Assembly (NCBI RefSeq): GCF_022664535.1
Contig: NZ_JAKUJY010000018.1
Location: 1-64,000 of the forward strand
Reading direction: 5' to 3'
DNA from: Sphingobium trunci
GTDB lineage: Bacteria; Pseudomonadota; Alphaproteobacteria; Sphingomonadales; Sphingomonadaceae
Length of the DNA stretch: 64,000 bases
Numbering within the stretch: position 1 is the first letter of the stretch; every line of letters starts with the position of its first letter. Position numbers and translations under genes: made by a program. The notes under the pieces are model-generated. The model was not told where the DNA came from. It did no database searches and saw only the letters and a program-made list of their open reading frames with translations. Below are positions 43,850 to 52,972 of the stretch, in pieces.

Positions 43850-44075
43850 AAAGTAGTCGGCCAGTTTGAGGGCTGATGTTTGAATGGCTATCCTTCCGCT
43901 CGTGAAGGCCATTGAGATGACGGGATGCCGAAACCATCAGCAACCGGCCATCGGTATCGACGGCAATGTCCCGTTTGCGCCCGACAACCTTCTTGCCTGC
44001 ATCGTTTTCCTGGCGATATGGGCCATTCGCTCCCGCCTTTCCTGTGTCCACATGAAAAGCCTGAATCAGACCGAC
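43850..44075 (-). pseudogene. IS5-like transposase fragment
   Basis: Minus-strand residues GLIQAFHVDTGKAGANGPYR and AGKKVVGRKRDIAVDTDGRL match the core of an IS5-family DDE transposase, with the family's GRKRHIAVDT-like block and an aspartate. Both ends are missing and no inverted repeats were found. The rest of the gap to 44310 holds no gene. Confidence 0.6.
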
Positions 44076-44310
44076 GCACCCTACGCAACTCCCCAGCGAT
44101 TTTTCAAACAGTCCCTATAGGTTTTCCGATAGACGCATAGCGGTCCGTGCCTTGCTCGACTGTTCTGACGCGCAGCCCTGCGGAGGCATGACGGTTGGGA
44201 AAACCGTCAAACCGTCAATTAGGACATTCCTGCATGAGTGTGCGGCCCAACGCCCTTGGTCCGTGCTCGCCTGCCCCGCCTAGAAACTGGCGCCGGGAAA
44301 GGATGAGGGG

Positions 44311-45693
44311 ATGGCCGACAGAGAAGCAGCGGCTGCGCCCGGCATGGGTGCGCAGATTGAAACCGACGCGGCGGATATTCCCGACGCGGCGCTAACAACG
44401 GCCGCGGTGCCGGGACAAGGGACGCCATTCGCCTCCTGGTGGATGCTGGCCGTCCTGTTGCTGTTCTACATCCTGTCCTGGCTCAACCGGAATATCCTGT
44501 CGATGCTCATCGATCCGATCCGCGCGAGCCTGGGCATAAACGACTTCCAGATGGGCCTGCTCGTCGGACCGGCCTTTGCCATCTTCTATGCTCTGTTCGG
44601 CATTCCGCTGGGCTGGGCGGCCGATCACCGCTCCCGCCGACAGGTCATATTTATGGGCGTGATCCTCTGGTCCGCCTGTTCGGGCATGACGGGCCTTGCC
44701 ACCGGCTTCCTCCTCATGATGATGACACGGATCGGTGTGGCCGGAGGGGAAGCGGCCCTGTCGCCCGCCGCCTATTCGCTGATGGCCGACGCCTTCCCGC
44801 CGCACCGCCTGACGACGGCCAACGCCATCTACCAGTCGGGCATCAAGCTGGGGACCGCGCTTTCCTTCACCCTGGGGGCGGTCGCCATCGCCTATGCGCA
44901 GGCACATCCACTGACCCTGCCCATCATTGGCGCGCTGGAGACGTGGCAGACCGCCCTGCTGGTCACGGCCCTGCCGGGCGTGCTGCTGGCTCCGCTGGCC
45001 TTCAGCTTCCGCGAACCCGCCCGGCCCCTGCACCTGTCGCGATCGGCTATTCCCTTTCACGATTTCTGGCGCAGCATTCGCGGACAACGCGCCCTTCTGC
45101 TGCTGGTGATCTGCGGCTTCGGCTTCACCAATGTCGCCTCGGGAGCCTTGAGCTGGACGCCCGCCTATATGGAGCGGCGTTTCGCTATGGGAGCGATGCA
45201 ATATGGGCCGGCACTCAGCCTGATCCAGCTTGTTGCGGCCCTGTCCCTGCTGCTCAAGGGCGGCCTCATCGACTGGCTCTATGGCCGCGGTCATCGCGAT
45301 ATTCATGTCCGCTTCTACGCCTGGCTGGTGGCGTCGGCGATCCCGGTCACGGTCGTCGCCTTCATGCTTGGCAACGGGACGATCTTCCTTGTCCTGCTGG
45401 GCTATCTCCAGGTGATCGCCATCCCCTTCCTGCTCTATCTGACGCCGGTGCTGCAGATGCTGGTGCAACCGAATTTCCGGGGGCAGATCACCGGCGTGGC
45501 ACTGTTCATCATCACGCTGCTCGGATCGGGGCTGGGCCCGACGGCCGTGGGTTTCCTGACCAGCTATATATTCGCCGACGACGCCATGCTGGGTCCGGCG
45601 ATTGCGGCCGTCACCCTGGTCAGTTTCACGGGATCGCTCATCATGCTGATTCTTGCCCTGCGCCCGGTTCGCCGGGCATTGGAGGATGCCTAA
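44311..45693 (+). CDS. MFS transporter
   Basis: 460 residues with about 12 transmembrane segments. Helix 1 region YILSWLNRNILSMLIDPI, loop motif GWAADHRSRRQV, and helix 4/5 GVAGGEAALSPAAYSLMAD. This is the spinster/sphingomonad aromatic-acid transporter style (family inference). GGAAAGGATGAGGGG lies upstream. It is 150 bp from the TonB receptor at 45.8 kb and may move the same compound across the inner membrane. Confidence 0.88.
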   Translation: MADREAAAAPGMGAQIETDAADIPDAALTTAAVPGQGTPFASWWMLAVLLLFYILSWLNRNILSMLIDPIRASLGINDFQMGLLVGPAFAIFYALFGIPLGWAADHRSRRQVIFMGVILWSACSGMTGLATGFLLMMMTRIGVAGGEAALSPAAYSLMADAFPPHRLTTANAIYQSGIKLGTALSFTLGAVAIAYAQAHPLTLPIIGALETWQTALLVTALPGVLLAPLAFSFREPARPLHLSRSAIPFHDFWRSIRGQRALLLLVICGFGFTNVASGALSWTPAYMERRFAMGAMQYGPALSLIQLVAALSLLLKGGLIDWLYGRGHRDIHVRFYAWLVASAIPVTVVAFMLGNGTIFLVLLGYLQVIAIPFLLYLTPVLQMLVQPNFRGQITGVALFIITLLGSGLGPTAVGFLTSYIFADDAMLGPAIAAVTLVSFTGSLIMLILALRPVRRALEDA

Positions 45694-45843
45694 AACTCCG
45701 CTGTACAATAGGCTTGGGTATTTGATCTATACAGAGATCATAAAGTCAAGATTGGCATAAATAAAATACATCTGCACCCTGGTCCTCATAAATGACAATC
45801 TTCACTAAAGTATAAATAAAATATTTCAGTGAAGGAGGGGTTT
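45694..45843 (+). promoter_or_regulatory. AT-rich promoter region with repeats before TonB receptor
   Basis: ATAAATAAAATA occurs twice, 55 bp apart (45757-45768 and 45812-45823), and TGATCT/AGATCA forms a 6-6-6 dyad at 45723-45740. The region is much more AT-rich than its neighbours. The dyad is a candidate operator. GAAGGAGGGG before the ATG is the ribosome-binding site. Confidence 0.5.
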
Positions 45844-48051
45844 ATGTCATATCGTCATTTCCTGTCATCGACAGCAACATTGTCTGTTCTTGCGATGGTT
45901 TCTTCCAACGAGGCATGCGCGCAGGAAACGCCATCGGCGACGGCCACCTCCGGCCCAACGGTTGAAGAGATCGTGGTCACAGCGCAGCGGCGCAGCGAAA
46001 ATCTTCAGAATGTGCCGATTTCAGTGACTGCGATCACGGGCGCGGCGCTTCGCCAGTCGGGCATCAACAGCTTCCAGGAACTGACCAACGTCACGCCCGG
46101 ACTGGTCTTCGCCCGCTCCACCGCGAATGCACAGCCCACCATCCGCGGCATCGGCACGCGCAATGCCCAGATCGGCGACGAACCCAATGTCGCCCTCTAT
46201 GTTGATGGCGTGTACCAGCCGATACAGAGCGCCAACAACCAGGATCTGGTCGATATCGACCGGGTTGAGGTGCTGAAGGGGCCGCAGGGCACCCTTTTCG
46301 GACGCAACGCCACCGGCGGCGCGATCAATATCATCACCAAACGTCCGTCCTACACGCCTTCGGCCGACGCCACCTTCACCTATGGACGCTTCGATTTCGT
46401 CAAGGGGACGCTTTACGCCACGGGACCGATCGTGCGGGACAGGCTGGCCGCCAGCATCGGCGTGACGGCGCTTCAGGATGACGGCTATATCGACAATATC
46501 TACCTGAACCGCAAACAGGGGCGACGAAACCTTTTCGCTATCCGGGGCAAGCTGTTGTGGCAGCCGTCGGACAATTTCGATCTCACCACCAGCGCCTTCT
46601 TTACCAAGGCGTTCGACGATGTGACCTTTTCGGCGCGTCCGCTGAACGGCAACACATCGGCCCGCCGCAGCGCCAATCCGGCCGCGATCCCGGAGAATAT
46701 CCTGGTGCCCAAGGGCGATTTCCAGACGTCCGAAAATGTCATTCCGGAATATCGGCCGCGGCAATGGGGCGTGTCGTCCACCGGCAATCTCGACCTGGGG
46801 TTCGCCACTTTCACCGCTCTCGCCAGCTTTCAGGAAACGCACACCTGGCTGACGTCGGATACCGATGTTTCGCCCTTGCAGATCGCATCTTATAATCTGC
46901 GCTACAATGGCTGGACCTATACCCAGCAGGCCTATCTGGCCTCACCGTCCAACGGGCGTTTCCGCTGGATCGTCGGGGCGGAGGGCTTCCAGGACCGGCA
47001 GACCACCGATCCCAGCGTTCAGGGCGCCACCCGGTCCTTCGCCGAGGTGAAGACCCGGTCCTACGCCGCCTTCGGCGAAGTGACCTATGGCGTCACCGAT
47101 TCCCTGTTCCTGACCGGCGGCCTGCGCTATACCCATGATCGCAAATCCGCCTATTTCCAGCGGATCGCGCCGCTGCCCGTACAGACCGGATCGAACAGTT
47201 TCTCGAACGGGAAGGTGACGCCGCGCGCGGTCCTGCGCTATGAATTCAGCCCGGTGGCGAACGCCTATTTCTCCTTCTCTCAGGGCTATAAGAGCGCATC
47301 CTACAACGCATCGACCGTCGCAGGCGCCAGCGTGGCCGCGCGGCCGGAAAATATCGATGCCTATGAACTCGGCTTCAAATCGACCATCGACGGCTGGCTG
47401 CGGCTGAACGGCGCGGCCTTCTACTATGACTATACCGATCTTCAGGTCACGGTCGCCAACACGACCGTGGTCAATGGCGTCACCCAATTGAACACCGCGC
47501 TTCAGAATGCGCCCTCGGCACGCTCCTACGGACTCGAACTGAGCGCCGACGCGGCGGTTGCGACCGGCCTCAGGCTGAATGCCGGACTTTCGCTGCTGCG
47601 CACGAAAATCACCGACTTCCCCAATGCCTCGGTGACGATCCCCAATCCCGCTACCATCGTGAACGGCTATTATTCGGGCAATCTCAGCGTCTCGCGCGAC
47701 GTGGCGGGAAACCAGTTGATCCGCGCACCGCGCTTCACGCTCAATCTGGGCAGCACCTACTCGACGGAACTGGATGGGGGCAAATATGGGCGGCTGGACC
47801 TGTCGAGCAGCATCCTGTTCAGTTCGCGCTTCTACACCGACATCGGCAATCGCCTCTTCCAGCCCGCCTATCGTAATGCGAACGCATCGATCACATGGCA
47901 CGCGCCGGGCGATCACTGGCGGCTGACTTTGTTCGGTCAGAACCTGACCGACGACCGCCAGATCGCGCAAATCTTCACGTCGGCCCTCAACGACAATGTC
48001 GCCTATCTGAAGCCAAGATGGTTCGGCGCCACCATCGGCGCCGGTTTCTGA
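45844..48051 (+). CDS. TonB-dependent receptor
   Basis: 735-residue outer-membrane receptor. Signal peptide ending near EACAQET, TonB-box-like EEIVVTAQRRSENLQNVPIS, plug hallmark VLKGPQGTLFGRNATGGAIN, C-terminal phenylalanine (WFGATIGAGF). The start is the second possible start, placed 3 bases after GAAGGAGGGG. Convergent with a class III CoA-transferase gene. Confidence 0.93.
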   Translation: MSYRHFLSSTATLSVLAMVSSNEACAQETPSATATSGPTVEEIVVTAQRRSENLQNVPISVTAITGAALRQSGINSFQELTNVTPGLVFARSTANAQPTIRGIGTRNAQIGDEPNVALYVDGVYQPIQSANNQDLVDIDRVEVLKGPQGTLFGRNATGGAINIITKRPSYTPSADATFTYGRFDFVKGTLYATGPIVRDRLAASIGVTALQDDGYIDNIYLNRKQGRRNLFAIRGKLLWQPSDNFDLTTSAFFTKAFDDVTFSARPLNGNTSARRSANPAAIPENILVPKGDFQTSENVIPEYRPRQWGVSSTGNLDLGFATFTALASFQETHTWLTSDTDVSPLQIASYNLRYNGWTYTQQAYLASPSNGRFRWIVGAEGFQDRQTTDPSVQGATRSFAEVKTRSYAAFGEVTYGVTDSLFLTGGLRYTHDRKSAYFQRIAPLPVQTGSNSFSNGKVTPRAVLRYEFSPVANAYFSFSQGYKSASYNASTVAGASVAARPENIDAYELGFKSTIDGWLRLNGAAFYYDYTDLQVTVANTTVVNGVTQLNTALQNAPSARSYGLELSADAAVATGLRLNAGLSLLRTKITDFPNASVTIPNPATIVNGYYSGNLSVSRDVAGNQLIRAPRFTLNLGSTYSTELDGGKYGRLDLSSSILFSSRFYTDIGNRLFQPAYRNANASITWHAPGDHWRLTLFGQNLTDDRQIAQIFTSALNDNVAYLKPRWFGATIGAGF

Positions 48052-48074
48052 ATTGAAACCTGAAGGATGAGGAG

Positions 48075-48096
48075 GCGGGGAACCACCGTTCCCCGC
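48075..48096. terminator. bidirectional terminator between TonB receptor and CoA-transferase
   Basis: GCGGGGAAC and GTTCCCCGC, a perfect 9-bp stem with a 4-base loop, followed by TTTC on the plus strand. It lies between two convergent genes. Confidence 0.65.
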
Positions 48097-48107
48097 TTTC
48101 GATTCGC

Positions 48108-49349
48108 CTATATCGCGCCGCGCGCCTTCGCCTGCGTGACCCGCTCCTCGCTCCAGCCGAGAAATTCCGATAGCAGTTCGGCATTATGCTCGCCCAGCAG
48201 GGGAGGATGCCGCCGATAGGCCACCGGCGTATCGGAAAGGCGCAGCGGACTGGCGACCATGGTAGCGGTTCCGCCCTTTGCCGTGGGGTGGGGCATCGTC
48301 ACTTCCAGCCCGCGATGCCGGACATGGGGATCGGCGAACGCTTCCTCATAGCTGTTGACGATCGCGGCGGGCACGCGCGCGGCGACCAGCGCATCGAGCA
48401 GTTCGCGCTTGGGCCGCGACCGGATCAACGGTTCGGCGACGAGATTCCATTCCTCGCGATGATCGAACCGCAATTGCGACGTCGCGAAACGCGGATCGGA
48501 ACTGAGTTCGGGAATATTCAGCACCTCGCACAGTTTCACATAATGCTGCTGCATCCCGGCCGAGATGTAGATCGGCCCATCCGCCGCCTCGAACACGCGG
48601 GACGGGTGCCCGCCATTCCCCACCGTGCCCAGCCGCTCCTGCTGGCGCCCGGTGACCAGATATTGCTGCACTGCATGGCTCTGCATGGCAAAGGCGGTGT
48701 CGAGCAGTGCCGCATCGACATGCTGTCCCTCGCCGGAGATGCGGTCGCGATGGCTGAGCGCGGCGAGGATGCCGATGGCGGCGACCATGCCCGTGGACAC
48801 ATCGACCAGGCTTGGCCCGGTCTTCATCGGTCCGCCGCCGGGCACGCCGTCGGGTAGGCCGGTGATCGACATCATGCCGCTTTGCGCCTGGAACACGGCG
48901 TCATAGCCGGGGCGGGCGGCATAGGGGCCGTCCTGGCCATAGCCGGTCAGCGAGCAATAGACGAGGCGCGGATTGATCCGGCGGAGCGAGGCATAGTCAA
49001 GGCCGAAACGCTGCATCGTGCCGGGCAGGAAATTTTCGATCAGCACATCCATTTGCGGCACGATGGCGCGGATGATGTCCTGTCCTTCCGCCTTCGAAAG
49101 CTCGACGGACAGCGAACGCTTGTTGCGGTTGGCCGACAGGTGAAAGGCCGATTCCTGCGTCGGATTGCCCGCTCCGTCCTGCAACGGCGCGCCATAGGTG
49201 CGGGCATCGTCCCCGCTGCCGGGCCGTTCGACCTTGATGACATCGGCGCCCAGATCGGCCAACACCTGCCCGGCCCAGGGCGCGGCCAGAACGCGGCTCA
49301 TGTCCAGCACCCTGACGCCGTGCAGCGCGCCCTTCGTCTCGGCCGTCAT
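48108..49349 (-). CDS. class III CoA-transferase (CaiB/BaiF)
   Basis: 413 residues. The N-terminal block VRVLDMSRVLAAPWAGQVLA and ADVIKVERPGSGDDAR are characteristic. The catalytic aspartate is in ARPGYDAVFQAQSGMMSITG. It moves CoA between acids. The ATG at 49349 follows GGGAGAG. It lies alone on its strand. Confidence 0.9.
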   Translation of the reverse strand: MTAETKGALHGVRVLDMSRVLAAPWAGQVLADLGADVIKVERPGSGDDARTYGAPLQDGAGNPTQESAFHLSANRNKRSLSVELSKAEGQDIIRAIVPQMDVLIENFLPGTMQRFGLDYASLRRINPRLVYCSLTGYGQDGPYAARPGYDAVFQAQSGMMSITGLPDGVPGGGPMKTGPSLVDVSTGMVAAIGILAALSHRDRISGEGQHVDAALLDTAFAMQSHAVQQYLVTGRQQERLGTVGNGGHPSRVFEAADGPIYISAGMQQHYVKLCEVLNIPELSSDPRFATSQLRFDHREEWNLVAEPLIRSRPKRELLDALVAARVPAAIVNSYEEAFADPHVRHRGLEVTMPHPTAKGGTATMVASPLRLSDTPVAYRRHPPLLGEHNAELLSEFLGWSEERVTQAKARGAI

Positions 49350-49361
49350 GTTCTCTCCCAC

Positions 49362-49672
49362 TTGTCTTTCCGGTTTCCGTCACGCGGCGCGCGGAACCCT
49401 AACGGCGGCAGCGATCCCACAGATGGCGTTGCAGGTCCAAGCTCAATTTTCCCGTCGCCGGACCGTAAACTCATAAATAGGCGGGACGGAATGGCTGTCG
49501 CGACGTTACCCTGTCCGGCTCCGGCGATGGAGCATGAAGCCTCGGCGCCAGGTGGCGCCTTGCGCGCAGGCTCTCTAGTCAGGGCCGAAACCGACAGAGG
49601 CCCGGCATTGGATGCCAGAGGCGTTTTTCCGAAGTTTCCTGTCGCAGCTTCGAGCCCTTGGGCAGCCTGCGC
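49362..49672. other. intergenic stretch
   Basis: About 310 bp with no gene. GGCGCC/GGCGCC forms a small hairpin at 49544-49559. It should contain the promoter of the CoA-transferase. Confidence 0.4.
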
Positions 49673-50842
49673 CTAATCCTTCAGTCTCGCCCAAAGAGCA
49701 TGGGCCATGGCTGCGTTCCCCCTGGCGTCGGGATGGGAATCATGCGGCAGCCGCCAGTCCGGGTCGAGCGGCACCACCAGATGCGGAATGCTGCTGCCGT
49801 CGAAGATCGCGACACGCAGGGCACGTTCCCGCGCGCCGTCGGGCTGGAACGCGGGGACCAGAATGAGCGGCCGGGCGCCCCGCGTCCTCACCATCGCCAC
49901 TGCGGCCATCAGCAGGCGGCGGTCGATGGCCACGACATGAGCGATGGCAGCCCTGCTATGACAGGGAAACAATATCCGTCCCAAATGACCGAGCGCCCAG
50001 GAGGGTTCCGCCCTGTGCCACTGCCCCGCGCTGTCGATCCAGGGCCGGTTGCGGTCGAGATCGCGCACCATCAGGCTGGGCGAGAAGAGGATCACGACGG
50101 CCACAGGATGGCGGAAACGGGGTAGGTCCCGCTGGAGCTTCAGGAAGCTCTGGCTGACCGAATAGGCATTGACCGCCAGATTGGCGCTCTGGATGCCGCT
50201 TGAGGCCTGCACCCGTCCCGCCACCGAGTCCTTCCACTCGAGCCCCTTGCCGAACATGATCGATTCCCCGACGAACAGGATCGAGGGGGCTGTTCGGTCG
50301 AGCGAAGATGCGTTCGGCGCGATCCGATAGCCGTGGCTGTCGATCCGGTAGAGCGGGTGCCACGCAAATTCCGGATCGGCTGCCAGTCGCGACGGCACAT
50401 AGGTCCAGCCGAGTCGGGGATCGACCCGGCGCAGCGGTTCGTCGCCCGGCGTCCATGGCTGGCCCTTTCGCCAGGAAATCTGTTGCAGGATCGCCTCGCT
50501 CGCGGGCACGGCCAGCAATATCGCGATGCCGATGACGATCGCACGCCACATCCTGTCCCCGCGGCCGGCCTTGACCCAGTGCGCGGCGATCAGCAGGGCG
50601 AGGGTAATCGCCATCAGCGTGGCCCGCTCGATCTGGACGATCGTCATGAGCCATTCGCTTGGCACGAGAATGTCCGGAAGCAGATGGCGGTCGGTCCAAG
50701 CGCGGGTCATGCAGGCCGCCAGCCCGCCCAGCAGCAGCGCGGCACCGCCGATGAACAGCGCGGCGCTAAGGCGCAAAGCCTGGGCCGGGCCAATGCCCCG
50801 GAGCGGCGGGACGGCGGCCGAATGGGTGGTTTGGACGGACAT
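49673..50842 (-). CDS. SGNH-hydrolase-like membrane protein
   Basis: 389 residues. Three or so hydrophobic segments at the N-terminus (residues about 25-45, 65-85, 100-120) lead into a globular domain. The SGNH block I is LFVGESIMFGKGLEWKDSV with Ser as nucleophile, and block V is HDSHPDARGN. Probably a periplasmic esterase or acyl-group transferase anchored in the inner membrane. It heads a divergent arrangement with the carbamoyltransferase cluster. Confidence 0.72.
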   Translation of the reverse strand: MSVQTTHSAAVPPLRGIGPAQALRLSAALFIGGAALLLGGLAACMTRAWTDRHLLPDILVPSEWLMTIVQIERATLMAITLALLIAAHWVKAGRGDRMWRAIVIGIAILLAVPASEAILQQISWRKGQPWTPGDEPLRRVDPRLGWTYVPSRLAADPEFAWHPLYRIDSHGYRIAPNASSLDRTAPSILFVGESIMFGKGLEWKDSVAGRVQASSGIQSANLAVNAYSVSQSFLKLQRDLPRFRHPVAVVILFSPSLMVRDLDRNRPWIDSAGQWHRAEPSWALGHLGRILFPCHSRAAIAHVVAIDRRLLMAAVAMVRTRGARPLILVPAFQPDGARERALRVAIFDGSSIPHLVVPLDPDWRLPHDSHPDARGNAAMAHALWARLKD

Positions 50843-50893
50843 GCCAAGGCTTTGTGTCGCCCATGGTGCCCATGGTTCAACGGGCAGCGGGAT

Positions 50894-51664
50894 TTATAGG
50901 GTGAAGGTGAGGGCGATCACCAGCGCGGTCTTCGCGCCATATTTTCCGTCATAGCCCGGCCGATCTGCCGCATGGCCGGTCCAGGCGGCCTCAAGATCGA
51001 AGCGCCCCAGACGGCGGCGCAGGCCTATCTGCCAGTCGGTCGCATCCGGCGCATGACCGCCGGAGGGATTCTTCAGATAGACGAGGCGCCCGCCATGGCC
51101 GATCAGCGCCCAGTAGCGGCCAAGGTCGAGATTGCCGTTCACCTCCATGTAGAGCGTCGGTTCATCCCCCTGGAAATAGGCGGGAGAAAGGAAAAGGCGG
51201 CCGGAAATATTCCGGCCGGCAATGCCGAGATAGGCTTCGGTATAGCTGCGTCCGCCGCTGATGCCGGAATAACGGCCATAACGGCTGTGGACGAGGCCCA
51301 CATCGATCGTCGTTGCCGCGGAAAGCTGCTGCGCGAACCCGGCATAGGCCCGGAAGGACAGCGGCTTCAGACCGTCGTCGCGGGTCGCGACCACCGCCCC
51401 TGCAGCGCCGAGATACAGGCCCTCGCTGCTGTCCTGGACCAGATCCAGTTCGAAGGTCGGCCGATGGTCGCTGATCGCTTGACCGCGCAGCCGGGCCTGG
51501 CTGGAGAGAGTTAGGCTACCGCCCAGTTGCGCGGCGGCGGGGCTGACGAGAAGAGGGGTGGCCAGCAGAAGAGCGCCGCCCTGAATCGCGGCCCGCCGAT
51601 GCCGGGAGCGCCGCACCGGTGCCGTCCCGGCTCGCAGCCTTGAACCGCACCCTGGCGAGCGCAT
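50894..51664 (-). CDS. outer-membrane beta-barrel protein, Gcw_chp/TIGR02001-like
   Basis: 256 residues with a signal peptide (ALLLATPLLVSPAAAQ), then alternating beta-strand pattern (LTLSSQARLRGQAISDHRPT, YLGIAGRNISGRLFLSPAYF) ending in a strand FTL. It matches the Gcw_chp family in style. The start is uncertain because the first 30 residues are very arginine-rich. Confidence 0.65.
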   Translation of the reverse strand: MRSPGCGSRLRAGTAPVRRSRHRRAAIQGGALLLATPLLVSPAAAQLGGSLTLSSQARLRGQAISDHRPTFELDLVQDSSEGLYLGAAGAVVATRDDGLKPLSFRAYAGFAQQLSAATTIDVGLVHSRYGRYSGISGGRSYTEAYLGIAGRNISGRLFLSPAYFQGDEPTLYMEVNGNLDLGRYWALIGHGGRLVYLKNPSGGHAPDATDWQIGLRRRLGRFDLEAAWTGHAADRPGYDGKYGAKTALVIALTFTL

Positions 51665-51839
51665 CGATCATCCTTCCTGCCGTTATCGCGAATATGACCG
51701 ACCCTGCCTATGCTCCGGTGCCGCATCGATCAAGAAGGCGATCGGACTGCGGCAGGCGGCGCTGCAAAAATTTTTCGCGGGGCCATGAACCGCTTGCTCC
51801 GGTTATCGCCACTCATGGCTGTCAAGGAAGGAGGCAGGC

Positions 51840-52247
51840 ATGTCTCATGTGCAATGGCCCGCGATTCTGGCCGCGCTGATCCTCGCATCGACGGCCGGGG
51901 CACAGCCGGAAGCCGACAATTGGAGCGGTGCCCGGCTCGTCACCATCCGGTTGTCGAGCTTCCGGTTCGAACCGGCGGATATCGTGCTGGAACATGGCCG
52001 GCCCTACCGGTTCCATTTCGTGAACGATGCGTCGGGCGGGCATGATTTTGCCGGCAAGGAATTTTTCGCTCAAGCACGGATCAAGCCGGAGGATGCAGCC
52101 AAGGTCGAGGGGGGACGGGTGGAACTGAGCGGCGGGGAAAGTGTCGACGTCCGCCTGATCGCGCCGTTACCAGGCCAGTTCAAGATACGCTGCACCCATT
52201 TCATGCACAGCATGCTGGGGATGACGGGCCGGATCGTGGTGCAATGA
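51840..52247 (+). CDS. cupredoxin-like periplasmic protein
   Basis: 135 residues with a signal peptide ending at STAGAQP. The type 1 copper ligands are visible: His in GGHDFAGKEF, then Cys, His and Met in KIRCTHFMHSMLGMTG. The ribosome-binding site is GAAGGAGGC. Its stop overlaps the next gene by 4 bp, so it is coupled to the ferritin-like protein and may carry electrons or copper for it. Confidence 0.78.
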   Translation: MSHVQWPAILAALILASTAGAQPEADNWSGARLVTIRLSSFRFEPADIVLEHGRPYRFHFVNDASGGHDFAGKEFFAQARIKPEDAAKVEGGRVELSGGESVDVRLIAPLPGQFKIRCTHFMHSMLGMTGRIVVQ

Positions 52248-52972
52248 TCCGATGGCGTGCCCCGATCGACCGGATGGTCTGGGCCGATCCGCGCCGCCGG
52301 GCGCGCAAATTGATGCAATTCGCTGAGGTCGAGGCTCAGGGTGCGCGCGACCTGTTCCGCGCGGCCGAGGTCACGCCTGATCCTCACCTGCGACGCCGGT
52401 TGTTCGCCCATGCGCGGGACGAGGTGCGCCACGCCGCCCTGTTCCGGGCGCGCGGGTTGGCGCTGCGGCGGACGCTGGCCGATCCCGGTCCCGATCGCGC
52501 GCTGGGCGACGGCCTGATCCCCGGCGAGCGTGGTTTCGACCGGCTGGAGGTCGAGAAGGAGAGCATGGCCGCGCTGCTGGCCTTCATCCATCTGTCGGAA
52601 CGGGCCGCCGCGCACGCCTTTGCCGCCTATGGCGCAGTGCTCGGCCACGATCCGGAAACGCGGGCCGTGATTGCCCGGATCGCCCGCGACGAGGAGGGAC
52701 ATATGCGTTATTCGCGGGCGGAACTCGCCCGGCTGGCGCCGGATCAGGGCCGCCGGGCGCTTTGGATCGCGCGGCTGCGCCGCTTGTGGCGGGCCTATCT
52801 GCGGTTGGCGCTGATCCTGGCGGATCTGATCTCCCGGTTGATCCTGACGCTCGTCTATTTCCTGCTTCTTGCCCCTTTCGCCTGGATGGCGAAGCGGTCG
52901 GCGCGGCGGCAGGCACCCGGCTGGCGCGCCTGCGTGGATCGGTCGCGCGACGGTGGAGGAGGGCAATATTGA
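52244..52972 (+). CDS. membrane-anchored ferritin-like di-iron protein
   Basis: 242 residues. The four-helix carboxylate-bridged motif is complete: a glutamate near residue 27 (FAEVEAQGARD), ExxH in HARDEVRHAALF, a glutamate in EKESMAALLAFIHLSERAA, and ExxH in ARDEEGHMRYS. A C-terminal hydrophobic stretch (LALILADLISRLILTLVYF) anchors it to the membrane. Such proteins are often oxidases, desaturases or oxygenases. Its stop overlaps the carbamoyltransferase start by one base. Function unknown. Confidence 0.75.
   Translation: MIRWRAPIDRMVWADPRRRARKLMQFAEVEAQGARDLFRAAEVTPDPHLRRRLFAHARDEVRHAALFRARGLALRRTLADPGPDRALGDGLIPGERGFDRLEVEKESMAALLAFIHLSERAAAHAFAAYGAVLGHDPETRAVIARIARDEEGHMRYSRAELARLAPDQGRRALWIARLRRLWRAYLRLALILADLISRLILTLVYFLLLAPFAWMAKRSARRQAPGWRACVDRSRDGGGGQY

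Noticed and set aside
49544-49559. GGCGCC/GGCGCC hairpin as a terminator
   Set aside because: GGCGCC is itself palindromic and common in GC-rich DNA, and no gene ends next to it.
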